Shown one piece after another: positions 42,203 to 52,679 of a DNA stretch of 64,000 bases. Each line of letters starts with the position of its first letter. Positions within the stretch are counted from its first letter, which is position 1. Both the position numbers and the translations under genes were made by a program. This DNA is from Lithodes maja (lineage: Eukaryota > Arthropoda > Malacostraca > Decapoda > Lithodidae). The stretch covers positions 62,001-126,000 of the forward strand of contig JBAKBP010004430.1 of assembly GCA_037953745.1 (NCBI GenBank), in the 5' to 3' direction. The notes beneath the pieces were generated by a model, which saw only the letters and a list, made by a program, of their open reading frames with translations, did no database searches and had not been told where the DNA came from.

Positions 42203-42940
42203 GTCAAAGCCGTCATGGTCAAGGCAAATGATACAGATGTTGTGGTCATTGCAGTGAGTGTCTTTCCAGCCCTTCAGAGTTTGGGGCTAGAGCAGTTATG
42301 GGTGGCATTTGGTCACGGTCAAAGCCGGCGCTGGATCAGTGTGCATGGCCTGTATCGCTGTATGGGGCAGAAGGCTAAAGGCATGTTATTCTTTCATGCC
42401 TTCACAGGGTGTGACACTGTTTCAGCCTTCCGTAACAAGTGAAAGAAAACTGCCTGGCAGACATGGGATGTTTGTCCAGAGGCCTCCCCTGTCTTCTCCA
42501 AGCTGAGCCAGTACCCTCTTACAGTGGAAGATGGTGACCTGGAGATACTGGAGAGGTTTGTCATACTGATGTATGACAGGTCCAGCACTGCTACCACTGT
42601 GGATGAGGCCAGGCTTGACATGTTTGCCAGAAAACAGAGGCCTTATGAGGCCATTCCACCAAAAAAAGCAGCTCTGCTTCAGCACACTAGACGAGCTGCC
42701 TTCCAGGCTGGTTGTGTTTGGGCCCAAGCAACCCAGTGTCAACCAGAAGCAGAGAGTCCTGCTGACTGGGGATGGCAGAAGGTTGGTGAAGAATGGCACG
42801 TCTTCTGGACAGCCAACTCCCCCCAGAGTTGCGAACAGCTGACCAAATGTGGCTGTAAATCAGACTGTCGTGGCAGGTGCAAGTGCTACAGGCTGGGTCT
42901 CTCCTGTACAGCTCTGTGCACTTGCAAATGTGAGGTGTGA
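42203..42940 (+). pseudogene. Transposon protein with nuclease-like motifs and a CXC-type tail
   Basis: The frame has one in-frame TGA at 42,440 and otherwise runs to 42,940. It begins near KANDTDVVVIAVS, continues LWVAFGHG and FHAFTGCDTVSAF, then after the stop ILERFVILMYDRSS, PPKKAALLQHTRRAAFQAG and a Cys-rich end CGCKSDCRGRCKCYRL...CTCKCEV. Similar uncharacterised proteins are, as I recall, abundant in invertebrate and fish genomes. The DTD and GCD motifs resemble in spacing those of XPG/FEN1 nucleases; this is my reading, not established. The N-terminal part of such proteins is missing here. Confidence 0.6.
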
Positions 42941-43605
42941 GTCTTTGATTCTATGGTATTTTTACTAATGTTATTTGTACTCAATGGATATGTATAAATG
43001 GTGTGAAATAGGCCGTTTCCTACGATATAATCTTCCTTCACTTTGTCTAGTTACTTATGACCCTGATGAGTTAATAATGTGACAAGTCTTTCTAATTATC
43101 TGACTTCAAAAATGTAGGATTAGATGAAAAAATCATTTGTCTAGCTCTACTAATAGCCAAGATATCACAAAATTTGTCTTTAACCCCAGAAGGCCGATAC
43201 ACTACTCAAATAGCACAGCTTTAAATAGCCTTTAAATAGCCTGCTGATGGCTGCTATTTACTTGTATGACGTCACAGTACTTTTGCGGTAATTTTCACCG
43301 AGTTCCAATATCACCGAAACTACCGTGATGTCAACACAATGGGTTTAAGGAAATTTCACTATGGCAAAGGTGCGTAAATACGGAAAATCACGGAAAAGTT
43401 ACCTCACGAAAACAAGCAATATCTCAGTAACTACTGGGCCTATGGAGCTGAATTTTTTTACGAGACAAAAGCTGAAAGTGACCTCTCTCACGTGGTTTAT
43501 GACTCATTTCTCTATCTTTATTCTTTGATTAGCTATTAAGCCATAAACACTACCGAAAATCGCCAAAAAAATCCGGCCTCCTCGGGTTAATGGCGGCCAT
43601 CTTAG
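42941..43605. other. Right interior of the CAG-flanked element
   Basis: A/T-rich sequence between the Cys-rich frame and piggyBac C. No gene, tRNA or tandem repeat recognised. Confidence 0.5.
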
Positions 43606-44009
43606 TTAACCCTCCAGCCCTGGGGGCTATAGCTCGCGACTGTGCTGCGGTACCGGGTGTTTTGACGATCTTTGGCCTATGTTAACTACTCTGTAAGTCA
43701 ATGAATATGGCATGTAATGTTGTGAATAAAAAAGAATAATGTTCCACAAACCTTCCTCTGTCGAATGGCGTTGAGTAGAGGTCTCTAGCCCCTCTGGTTG
43801 CATAATGGTGAGCGCGGGAAGACGAGTGCTTTTATGCGGCAAATTCTTCCCGCGTTCGAACGCGTCGCCCCGGCCATGGCTACGACGCACCTAGCCGCTC
43901 GTCGCGCCAAAGTATTTATCTCCCTTAGACGATTTTAGTGTTTGATATTGAGAATGTGATGTTTATTTGATATTTTCTAATTATTTTGAGGCCAATTATA
44001 TAAAATATG

Positions 44010-44700
44010 TTTATTAGGGTGTCACTGATATTGCTAATTTTCACTCGATACCGTACATTTTATTAGTAATTGAGGTAGGTTATTGTTGTATTAGGCACTG
44101 ATTATTCGTTATTACAGGTGTTTATTATTCTTTGGTCATCAAGTATTGTGTCTTGTGTCACTTTCACTTTGATAAATATGCTTTAGAGTGTCACTGTCAC
44201 TGATAATGCTCATTTTCACTCGATACCGTACATTTTATTAGTAATTGAGGTAGGTTATTGTTGTATTAGGCACTGATTATTCGTTATCACAGGTGTTTAT
44301 TATATTTTGGCCATCAAATATTAGGTCTTGTGTCACTTTCACTTTGACAAATATGCTTTAGAGAGTGTCACTGTCACTGATAATGCTAATTTTCACTCGA
44401 TACCGTACATTTTATTAGTAATTGAGGTAGGTTATTGTTGTATTAGGCACTGATTATTCGTTATCACAGGTGTTTATTATACTTTGGCCATCAAATATTA
44501 GGTCTTGTGTCACTTTCACTTTGACAAATATGCTTTAGAGAGTGTCACTGTCACTGATAATGCTCATTTTCACTCGATACCGTACATTTTATTAGTAATT
44601 GAGGTAGGTTATTGTTGTATTAGGCACTGATTATTCATTATCACAGGTATTTATTATACTTTGGCCATCAAATATTAGGTCTTGTGTCACTTTCACTTAG
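44010..44700. repeat. Four 177-bp tandem repeats in piggyBac C
   Basis: They have the same units and order as in element A (16,405-17,100). The first unit lacks a short piece (ggtgtcactgatattg instead of the longer form in A). Confidence 0.85.
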
Positions 44701-44967
44701 TTATATGATTTGTAAACGTTTTATATACAATTTATTGTGTCTTTTTTCACTGATTTATATATTTCTATAGGTTCTAATCATATGAATGTCACTTGGTATA
44801 TACATATGTGTCACTTTCACATATTATTATGGTGTAATTGTATTTGTATCAATTTTCTCATAATACATGACTTTTGTATTACAATAAATTGGTTTTCTTC
44901 CACTTTTTGCCTATATATAATTATAGTGTACATATTGTCATTTTATTTGGCAATTTCAGTATGATTA

Positions 44968-47845
44968 TTAGAACTCCAGCTTGGAGTGGTAATCAAAGAA
45001 GCACTCTAAAGCACAGAGTGCCACCTTGCACTCCACACACTCCATGGTTGACTTTTTACCTGACCTCGGCCTCACCCTGCTGTTGTAGCAGACATGGCAC
45101 CGCTTCTGCTGTGTTCTTCCTGATTCATTCTGAGGCAGGGAACCAAGCCTGTGCCTAATCAAGTATTGAGCACACTGCAAGCGGTCGATAACGGCGGGCC
45201 CAGGATGTGCCACTGCCCTCTGTGACGTACCATACTTCTCCAGGAGCTCCGTCAACACCTGCTTTTGGAACCTCCGCAGGCTATTGAACTTCAGGGGTGT
45301 GTTCACATTCCGAAGCTTGTATATATTGTATGCATTCAGAACTGACATGTCCACCATATGCAGAAAGAACTTTTTGTACCATCTGCACGAGGTACGCAGG
45401 CAGTCAATGAAGCCTATCTGCATGTCGGACTTGTCCACCAGCCTCATGTTGATGTTGTAGTCCAGGACAGCATCGGGGTTGGTGATCCACCTTGCCAGTC
45501 TCCACCATTTCCCCCTTGTGGATGGTGGTCAGGAGGTTGACCTTCCGCTGGTCGTGCCAGTGGATAGCCAGAATGGGCCCCGACTTCTTCTTGAATACAT
45601 CACCTTTTTTGGTCTTTGGAGGGAAAGGTGGCATGCCCTTCCTTTTCCCTCGTACTGTGCCTACAGTCCCCGTCTTGCGCTCATGCAGGTACTGTGAGAG
45701 AGTGGGGGACGTGTAATAATTGTCCGTGTAGAGGACGTGATTCTTATGGAAGTAGCGGTCCATCATGGCTTGCACCACTGCTCCGCCAAAGCCAATGAGG
45801 GGGTCCACAAGCAAGTCCCCTTCCTTCCCACTGTAGACCAGGAAGTCCAGGACATAGCCAGTTTGGCAGTCGCTCAGCACAAAGAATTTTATGCCAAAGC
45901 GATGTCTTTTTGAGGGGATGTACTGCCGGAAGCTGAGTTTTCCCCGGAACAGCACAAGAGACTCGTCAATGACGACCTTGCGGAAGGGCTTGAAGTAGGA
46001 GGTGAAGCGTTCTCGCATCATCTCATACAACGTCCTAATCTTCCACAGCTTGTCTGGGAGGTGGACGTCAAGGTTGGTGACAAGATGGAGCGCTGCGAGG
46101 ATATCAAGGTACCGGTCGCGAGCCATATATTTCCCGAAGGCAGGGGTGGAAATCAGATCATTGGTGATCCAATAGTCAGGCAACCTATGCTTCTTGACAT
46201 GAGGCATTAGCATGGTGAGTGCCAGGAACACCATGAACTCTTTATGAGTCACTGGGGTCCACTGCCTCATGTGGCCCTTGGTCACCTTGCCCAAAAAGTG
46301 GACCTGGAATTGGTGCTGCTTATTTGTCTCTTTGACAACATAGCCTACCACCTCCTCATCAAAGAAGGCCTCAAATAGTTTGTGTGGTGGAGCATTGGGG
46401 CCTGCAGGAAAATTGGGGGTAATGCCTGAACCCTCCAGTACCTCATCAAAAGCTGGCACATCAGGGTTGTATCCATCCCCATCAACTACGTCTTGCCACT
46501 GAAAAACGTAGAATGGGTCTTGTCTACGCTGACGAGGAGCTCCAGCTGGTGGCCCAGCACGCCCAGGGCCAACTCGGGAGGCGCGCGCCCTAGGGCGGCG
46601 AGGGCGTCGGCCAGGGCGGCGGGCAGCACGACGGGCAGCACGACGCCGGGCCAAGCGGATGGGTCGAGGGTCGTCGATGTCCATATAGTCATCGTCAGAG
46701 TGGTCATCTTGCCCTGACGGTGGACCTATGTAATCATGGCCAGAGTCTTCAGAGAGGTGCCCTTCATCATCAGTGGCCCCCACATAATCTGGCGGGGAAC
46801 CAGTGATGCGTGGGCGGCGTGCAGGTGGGCGAGGTGGGGAAGGAGTGGCAGGTGAGGCTGTGTCCCCCCGAGGTCCCGGGCTCCTTGGCCTGCGACGAGT
46901 GACAGAAAGCAATGATTCACTGTCACTAGGCCCAGGTATTGGTGATGCGAGCTCAAAGACTTCTTCAGGAAGACATGTTGAAGGCGGGAGAGGTGGGGAG
47001 GACCGTGGGGAAAGTTGCGGGGACAGTTGCGGGGACGTATGGCTGGGGCCGGCCGGGGTGGACGCCGCGGGAGCCTCGAACAAAACTCTCTTACTTTTCT
47101 TAATTTTCTTCGTATATTTTCTACCTTTCCCCTTTTCGGCAACAGTATGTCTCCTGTCGGGGGACCTAGGAGGCAAATAGGCCGAAAGTGGGGGGTCCTC
47201 AACCCTTGGCAATGGTGGGGGTGGTGGGGAAGAATGCGGGGCATCCGGGTCATCTTGGGTGGCGTCGGTAGATAAGGGAGACAATGGCGGACGAGAAGGG
47301 TCACCACGCTGACCCTCACTCACAGCCTCATCCTCACCAAGTATTTTTGCTTGTTCCCTAGCTGCCGCGGCCGCCTTCTCAAGTATTTTTTGCTTATACA
47401 AATGTAGCTTGAAAGGCGATTTACCTGGGGAAGGGCTTGGAGTCGTGTCACTTATGCGAAATTTGGTGAGTGACCTTGAACTCTCCCACTCACTCACTCT
47501 CTCAAGTTCACTGTCTTTAGGTAAACCAGCTTCCTCAACAACTGGTACATCACCTTCATCACTCTCATCACTGTCATGTTCTCTCGCAAATCCCAGGAAT
47601 TGCTCTTCTTTGTCACTCTCATGGCCATAATCACTCGACTTATAATGACTGGAGTCGTCACTGACTTCATCATCAACATTATGCTTGGCATCAGCTCGCT
47701 CATAAAGTCTCAAAGTCGTCTCAATACCTCCGGGAGATAACACATTTAGGCGATGCCGTCGGGGTAAGGCGCGACGAACAAGCAAGGGCGTCGTAGGAAG
47801 CACGGTATCGGACACAGCGGAATCACTATTTGGCGTACTGTCCAT
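44968..47845 (-). pseudogene. piggyBac transposase C, one deletion
   Basis: The start is the ATG at 47,845 (MDSTPNSDS) or 47,938 (MPRV). The N-terminal half and the first catalytic blocks (IDESLVLFRGK, YTDNYYTSPTL) are intact. Near 45,478, 20 bases present in A are missing, so the frame shifts before NMRLVDKSDMQ and the C-terminal zinc cluster, which continue in the frame 44,968-45,447. A and C are therefore disabled at different places: A upstream of the catalytic core, C inside it. Confidence 0.88.
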
Positions 47846-48323
47846 GATGGCGTCGGGGTAGATACTGTTGTTGTGGCGTCGTTTACGCCGGGTGGCGCCA
47901 CCTACCGTCCCATGATACCAAAAATGTACACGCGGCATTCGAAAGCACGCATGCAAGCAATGGGCGTTCAAGAGGCCATCCGGGTTGCGCGGGCCGAGGT
48001 TGTTATGGGCGTTCAAGAGCCCATCCGGGTTGGAGGGGTTAAAGTCTAATATGCAACTGCTTTGGACAAAATTACCTTCACTTACCACGTTAGAGCCAAA
48101 AAAAAATGGATTGGACAGTATTCATGTCTTTTTTCTTTCAATTAACTGACCCATAACAGTAGGGCTCAGTCAGATGTGTCGGCCATCTTGAAAAATGGTC
48201 GCCATATTGAATTTTTGCGTGGCCAGCGGTATGTGCTTTGAAAGTGAGCTTTGAAGAATACCTGTACCAAATTTCATGCTTGCATCACCATTTGAACGAT
48301 TGTTTCACTTATCTGCTTCACTA

Positions 48324-48560
48324 CAGCAGCTTTGAGGAACGATGGAACCTGCCGCATTGTATAGGAGCCATTGATGGCAAACACATACGGATCCGCAACC
48401 CCTCCTTTGGTGGCACATATTACTTCAACTACAAGAAGTTTTTTTCCATTGTCCTGTTGGCAATTGTTGACTCCAACTACAAGTTCATCTACGTCGACGT
48501 TGGTGCCATAGGGTCAGAGTCTGATGGTGGTGGCTTTGCACACACCTGTCTGTCTAAGTT
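48324..48560 (+). pseudogene. Harbinger transposase, C-terminal part
   Basis: It resumes the gene after the CAG-flanked insertion with SSFEERWNLPHCIGAIDGKHIRI, where GAIDGKH holds the first catalytic aspartate. Then come YYFNYKKFFSIVLLAIVDSNY and VDVGAIGSESDGGGF with the second. After SKLLDR the sequence becomes gatagacagatagatag and then unrelated acidic-repeat sequence read from the other strand, so the last third with the final Glu is missing. A deletion in this region is the simplest explanation. Confidence 0.8.
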
Positions 48561-48852
48561 GCTTGATAGACAGATAGATAGAATTTGTAGGGGGTGGGTC
48601 CTCGTCGTCGTCATCATCACTTTCCTCATGATCATCTTCGACTTGCCCCATGACCTCTCCATTCTCGTCGTCGATGTTGATCAAAAATTCTGCCTGCTCA
48701 GCAGAGTTGGAGGTGCCAGGCATCGAGGGGGCAGGCGGTGAGGTGGCAGACGTCGATGGGGCAGGCGGAGAGGTGGCAGGCGTCGAGGGGGCAGGCGGAG
48801 AGGTGGGAGGGGAACCTTCCTGACCTTCTTCCCACTTTTCTTGCTATTCATG
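48514..48852 (-). pseudogene. Harbinger accessory gene remnant (acidic, Ser/Pro repeat)
   Basis: Read on the minus strand from about 48,852, the sequence gives a Lys-rich start (MNSKKSGKK). It continues in another frame with SPPAPSTPAT-type repeats and then an acidic stretch (NGEVMGQVEDDHEESDDDDDED). The 33-bp DNA repeat unit (gtcgagggggcaggcggaga plus gaggtggcag) occurs three to four times at about 48,700-48,815. Harbinger elements normally carry a second, oppositely oriented Myb/MADF gene; I see no MADF domain, so this identity is an inference from position. Confidence 0.4.
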
Positions 48853-49449
48853 GTGACAGGGCAGGGCAGGGCAGCGTGCAGAGGGTGGCAGGGTGGCAGG
48901 GTTGGCTGTAGGTTGTTGCTCCGGTATGGTGAGAGGTATGACTGACGGCAGTGTGTCCCGGTGGTCCTTATATACCCCCCCGTACTTCGTTGCTGCGTCT
49001 TCCCGCCAGCCCGCAGTGCGGCGGTGTTGCCATATACTTCCCGACGAACGTAAACTTTCCCGTTTGACGGGAATATTTTACGATTGACGGGAGCAGCTCA
49101 CGTCTGACGGGCGAGCGGCTACGTCTGACGGAGCTGCTCCCGTCAGACAGCCGTGGTGGGCCGGACGGTCGTAAAAGTTCCCGACTTTTGACATACGTGA
49201 GCGCGAGCCCCGTATCTGATTCGAATTTCAAAACATACCGGGCGGCATCGCCCGCACCAACCGCCTCCCTGACCCGCGTGGCTACTCCCGCCATGCGTAC
49301 CAACCCCCCCGACTGTACACAATTTCATTTACGTTTTGCGTAATATGCCCTTACGTTTGACCAAACTACCAATATTCGGCTGCCAACTACCAATAAACCT
49401 TCGTACGGGAGCTGTCGGGAGCATATACGTAAATGTGTGAACCCTCCAT
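48853..49449. repeat. Right end of the Harbinger-like element with TGACGGG motifs
   Basis: No gene. Between 49,055 and 49,150 the motif tgacggg or its complement occurs about five times (for example ttgacgggaatatt, ttgacgggagcag, ctgacgggcgagc). The left end has similar motifs at 39,675-39,785. They are candidate transposase-binding repeats. Confidence 0.6.
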
Positions 49450-49697
49450 TACGAGTCACGTAGGAGCCTCGTACGTGCACCTGTTATTGCAGCATACTTA
49501 TTGTTGTTCTTTACCGCTTATTCTAGACTTACGTATGCAATATCTTTGTGCCAATAAATGTAATATGAATGTAAGTCTTGTTTTAATTATCCTCTATTAC
49601 TTTCTGTGTCAGTGTTCAAACTATTTTGACTTCTCCAGTTAGGAAGAACCCACTTATTTAATTTAAACCAATAACCCCAGTAAAAACCTGGCATAAC

Positions 49698-50160
49698 AAT
49701 AAGGTACACCGTAATTTATGAAGGTCGAAAGCTCTTTTAATATTAGTGGATCTGTGAGAAATGTAAACCAGGCTGAAGTAAGACTATAGCCTACGCAAAT
49801 CCATAATGAACAGTTCCAAAATACACCAAGATATATACGATTTGTCTATGGTTAAGACTATACATACACACAAACACACACACTCGATAGTAGGATATGC
49901 GCTGCATGCACCGAGCGTATAAGTTCACTAGAACTTTATCAATAAATCCTGACATCATTTATAAATAGAGAAGGAATTGGTGTGGAGGAGGAATAATACA
50001 GCTATAATAAGTTCCCATTTGTTTGCCTATTGCTGAATCTCGCAAGAAAGCGGTAGTTTAAGATCGGTGACTTTGGACCAAAAATATATTGGTCCGAAGT
50101 CACCAAAATGGGCCGAGGTCACTGAGGATAGTGGTCCGAGATCACTGGGCCGAAGTCACC
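49698..50160 (-). repeat. Right long inverted repeat of the MULE-like element
   Basis: Inverted copy of 31,818-32,282 with scattered differences. One extra gggccgaagtcac follows at 50,162-50,175, beyond the matched part. The 61-residue frame starting at 50,089 is not a gene. Confidence 0.85.
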
Positions 50161-50411
50161 ATGGGCCGAAGTCACTGGCGGGGTGCCAGTGACGACCTCA
50201 TGTTAGGGCTCCATCTTCAAACTGAGCCCGCCCAGGCCGGCGAGGGGCGTGACGTGACAACTGAAAGACTGTAATTGGTTGATAATTTGATGGAAGGCTG
50301 TGATTGGTTCCAGGAGTGACGGGAAGCATTGTGATTGGTTCATGCTATGGTTCATGATTCCTAAAAAGACGCTAGGTGTAGTGACGTTCGACTGAAAGAT
50401 TGAGGGTAAGA
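50161..50411. other. No gene seen
   Basis: Contains three spaced copies of gtgattggtt or ttaattggtt-like sequence (near 50,271, 50,301 and 50,331), that is, CCAAT-box-like motifs on the other strand, but no recognisable gene or element end. Confidence 0.4.
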
Positions 50412-50702
50412 GCTCCCGGTCAATATACAGGAGGCGCTACAATATAGGTACCGGTAGCAAAATTCTAATGGTAGTTTTGGGTTCCTATCATCATATGCTT
50501 CATTTCTATATACTTTTTATCCCCGGGGGAAAAAAAAAAACAAATCTTGGGATTTTTCATTTATTTTCTTGGGATTTTTTGTTTTGGTCATTAACCTAAC
50601 CAAAAAACCTAACCTAACCTAACCTAATAGCCCCCAAATACATTTAGGTTAGGTTTTTTGGTTAGGTTAATAAAAAAAATAAAAAATAAAATACAAGAAA
50701 AA

Positions 50703-52165
50703 TGTTGAGGTATGGTGGTGAGATAGTGATAGAATGGGTATGGAAAATGTGCAAATTAGCATGGGAGAAGGGGAGTGCACCCGATGACTGGAAGACTGGC
50801 ATAATAGTCCCCCTATATAAGGGCAAAGGGGAAAGAGGAGTGTGTGGTAACCACCGAGGAATATGTCTTCTAAGCGTAGTAGGGAAGGTATACAGTAGGG
50901 TAGTGATTGAGAGAGTGAGAACGGAGAAATGGATAGGCGACGAGCAGGGAGGCTTTAGGAAGGGAAGAGGATGTGTAGATCAGATTTTTACCCTGAATTG
51001 TGTTGTGGAGAAGTATCTGGAGAAGAAACAAAAGGTGTATGTTGCCTTTATGGACTTGGAGAAGGCCTATGACAGAGTGGATAGAGAAGGTTTGTGGAAA
51101 GTACTTAGAATATACGGAGTAGAGGGCAAGTTGCTGAAAGCAGTGAAGAGCATGTATGAGGGTGCAAAGGCCGCAGTACGTGTGGAGAGTGAGCAGAGCG
51201 AGTTCTTTGACCTGAATGTTGGTTTGAAACAGGGGTGTGTGATGTCCCCGTGGTTGTTTACTGTATATATGGATGGAGTTATGAAAGAAATACTATCAAG
51301 AGCAGTGGATGTTGGTGTATCGCTGAAAAGGGAGGGAATTGAGTGGAAGCTACCTATACTGCTGTTTGCGGATGATACAGTTCTGATGAGTGATAATGAA
51401 TGGGAGTTGCAGGGTCTGGTAAATGAGTTTGGAACAGTGTGCGAAAAACGGAATTTGAAGGTAAATACGGGGAAGAGCAAGGTTATGGTCGTCGAAAGGG
51501 GTGAAGTCACAGAGTGTGAGGTGAAGCTGAACGGTCAGGCTATGGAGATCGTCAACTCTTTTAAGTATCTGGGCAGTGTGTTGAGTAAAGATGGGACTAT
51601 GGATGAAGAGGTGCGGGAGAGGGTACAACAGGGGAAGAGGGTTGTAGGAACGCTAAAAGCAGTAACAAGAAATAGGGTGGTCAGTATGGAAGTGAAGAAG
51701 TCCTTGCATGACAGTGTGGTAATCCCGACACTGACTTACGGAATCGAAGCATGGACGTTGGTTTTGAGACTCAGACCAAGAGTGAGAGCAGTGGAAATGA
51801 ATTACTTAAGGAGTGCATGCAGAATTACATGGAGGGATAGACAGACTAATGAGGAAGTAAGAAGGAGGTGTGGTGTGGAGGTAGATGTGCTGGAAAGTGT
51901 GAAAAGGAACAACTTGAGATGGTTCGGCCATATGGAACGTATGGAAAGCGAGAGAATGACTAAGAGGGTGTACGAGAGCGAGGTGGAGGGACAGAGGGGG
52001 AGAGGTAGACCGAATATGAGGTGGAAGGATGGAGTGAGGAACTACATGAATGAAGGCGGTGCTGGTTGGGGGGAGGGGCGTCGACTGACTGGGGACAGGT
52101 GCATGGGGGCGGTTTGTTCGTGGCCACCCCTTCGGGGATCACGGCGTCAGGCAATAGATAGATAG
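50703..52165 (+). pseudogene. RTE-type LINE RT, 5'-truncated but open
   Basis: 487 codons remain open to the stop. The motifs are IIVPLYKGKGE, NHRGICLLSVVGK, FRKGRGCVDQIF, MDLEKAYDRVD, LLFADDTVLM, KYLGSVLSKDG and the terminal GRGRPNMRWKDG. The protein lacks endonuclease and the first RT block, so it is not functional, but it shows the uncorrupted frame at the two places where the copy at 2,576-4,117 is shifted. The ATG at 50,702 spans the target-site junction and is not a natural start. Confidence 0.88.
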
Positions 52166-52173
52166 ATAGATAG
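50703..52173 (+). mobile_element. 5'-truncated copy of the RTE-type LINE
   Basis: It is flanked by atacaagaaaaa (50,691-50,702 and 52,174-52,185). It starts within RT at the point equivalent to 4,050 of the other copy and ends in a GATA-type tail at 52,155-52,173. The sequence is nearly identical to 2,568-4,050 read on the minus strand. Confidence 0.9.
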
Positions 52174-52419
52174 ATACAAGAAAAAAAATAGCCTACAAGA
52201 AAAAAATAAAAACCCAATATTTTTTTTTTCCCCCTCCAGGGATAAAAAGTATATAGAAATGAAGCATATGATGATAGGAACCCAAAACTACCATTAGAAT
52301 TTTGCTACCTATATTGTAGCGCCTCCTGTATATTGACCGAGCTCCCGAACGACGGCCATTGTGTACTATTGCGCCGCGGCCATCGACAGGGAGGTATTTT
52401 TTACAGTTTCTTGTATTTC

Positions 52420-52650
52420 ACTTATAACGAATTTGGGTAAGATTAGGAGTAGTGGGCGTACCACTACCAACATACAACATAACTCATCTATAAAACGTTA
52501 ACCTAACCTAACCTAACCTAGTATTCATGTAGTACTAGGTTAGGTTAAGTTAGGTTAGGTTAGGTTAGGTTAGGTTAATGTTTTATAGATGATTTATGCT
52601 GTATGTCGGTAGTGGTATGCCCACTACTCCTAATCTTACCCGGATTTGCG
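52420..52650. repeat. Palindrome with a CCTAA/TTAGG centre
   Basis: Arms of about 110 bases pair around 52,530 (shared: gtaagattaggagtagtggg, catctataaaac). The centre runs cctaacctaacctaacctag, a short spacer, then ttaggtt repeats. The right arm is cut by the pogo-like element at 52,665. Confidence 0.85.
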
Positions 52651-52679
52651 ACGGTAAGTACATACAGTGGAGCCCCCAA

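Larger units (their letters stand above)
43610..48038 (-). mobile_element. piggyBac element C
   Basis: TTAA at 43,606-43,609 and 48,039-48,042. It is nearly identical to element A over its full 4.4 kb, including termini, four tandem repeats and the transposase. It sits inside the CAG-flanked element, so it is the youngest layer of the middle nest. The first of its two subterminal hairpin units has gccc changed to ggcc. Confidence 0.92.
40705..48323 (+). mobile_element. CAG-flanked DNA transposon with 165-bp inverted ends
   Basis: The left end tagtggagcagataac is inverted at the right end (ttatctgcttcacta). The inverted match runs for about 165 bp (40,705-40,865 and 48,165-48,323), including accgctggccacgc and a tttttcaagatgg stretch. 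CAG (40,702-40,704 and 48,324-48,326) is a 3-bp target duplication, and removing the insertion restores the Harbinger frame exactly. After taking out piggyBac C it is about 3.2 kb. Its one protein has DTD/GCD motifs and a Cys-rich tail. Academ elements are a possible home, from memory only. Confidence 0.75.
39637..49449 (+). mobile_element. Harbinger-like (PIF) DNA transposon, interrupted
   Basis: The left end atgctgggttcacac is inverted at the right end as gtgtgaaccctccat, and both ends continue into gctcccgacagc-type sequence. TA flanks both sides (39,635-39,636 and 49,450-49,451). The third base differs (TAA left, TTA right), so a 3-bp TWA duplication is not exact. A PIF-type transposase is split by a CAG-flanked insertion, and an acidic MADF-partner-like frame lies on the opposite strand near the right end. 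Confidence 0.75.
31818..50160. mobile_element. Probable Mutator-like element with long inverted ends
   Basis: About 460 bp at 31,818-32,282 is repeated in inverted orientation at 49,698-50,160. The left interior holds a decayed PHD-FLYWCH-MULE transposase, and long terminal inverted repeats are typical of MULEs. Everything else between the ends can be assigned to later insertions. I could not find a 9-bp target duplication at the ends, so the outer boundaries and the membership of the right arm are not certain. An inverted segmental duplication is the alternative. Confidence 0.6.
50412..52350. repeat. Foldback element with a CCTAA/TTAGG palindrome and a LINE insertion
   Basis: Arms 50,412-50,560 and about 52,215-52,350 are inverted copies (shared: gaggcgctacaatatagg, gaagcatatgatgataggaa). 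The core at 50,589-50,672 is itself palindromic, with ttaacctaaccaaaaaacc paired to its complement. The LINE copy at 50,703-52,173 was inserted beside the core. Confidence 0.8.

Noticed and set aside
42440..42442. Selenocysteine or readthrough at the in-frame TGA of the DTD/GCD protein
   Set aside because: No SECIS-like structure seen and the surrounding element is interrupted; ordinary decay is simpler.
40705..48323. CACTA (En/Spm) transposon, because the right end finishes in cacta with a 3-bp duplication
   Set aside because: CACTA elements begin with CACTA at each 5' end; here the orientation is reversed (tagtg...cacta) and no CACTA transposase is present.
31818..50160. Maverick/Polinton, suggested by an 18-kb unit with long inverted ends
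   Set aside because: None of the Polinton genes (polymerase B, capsid, ATPase, protease) is present; the length comes from nested insertions.
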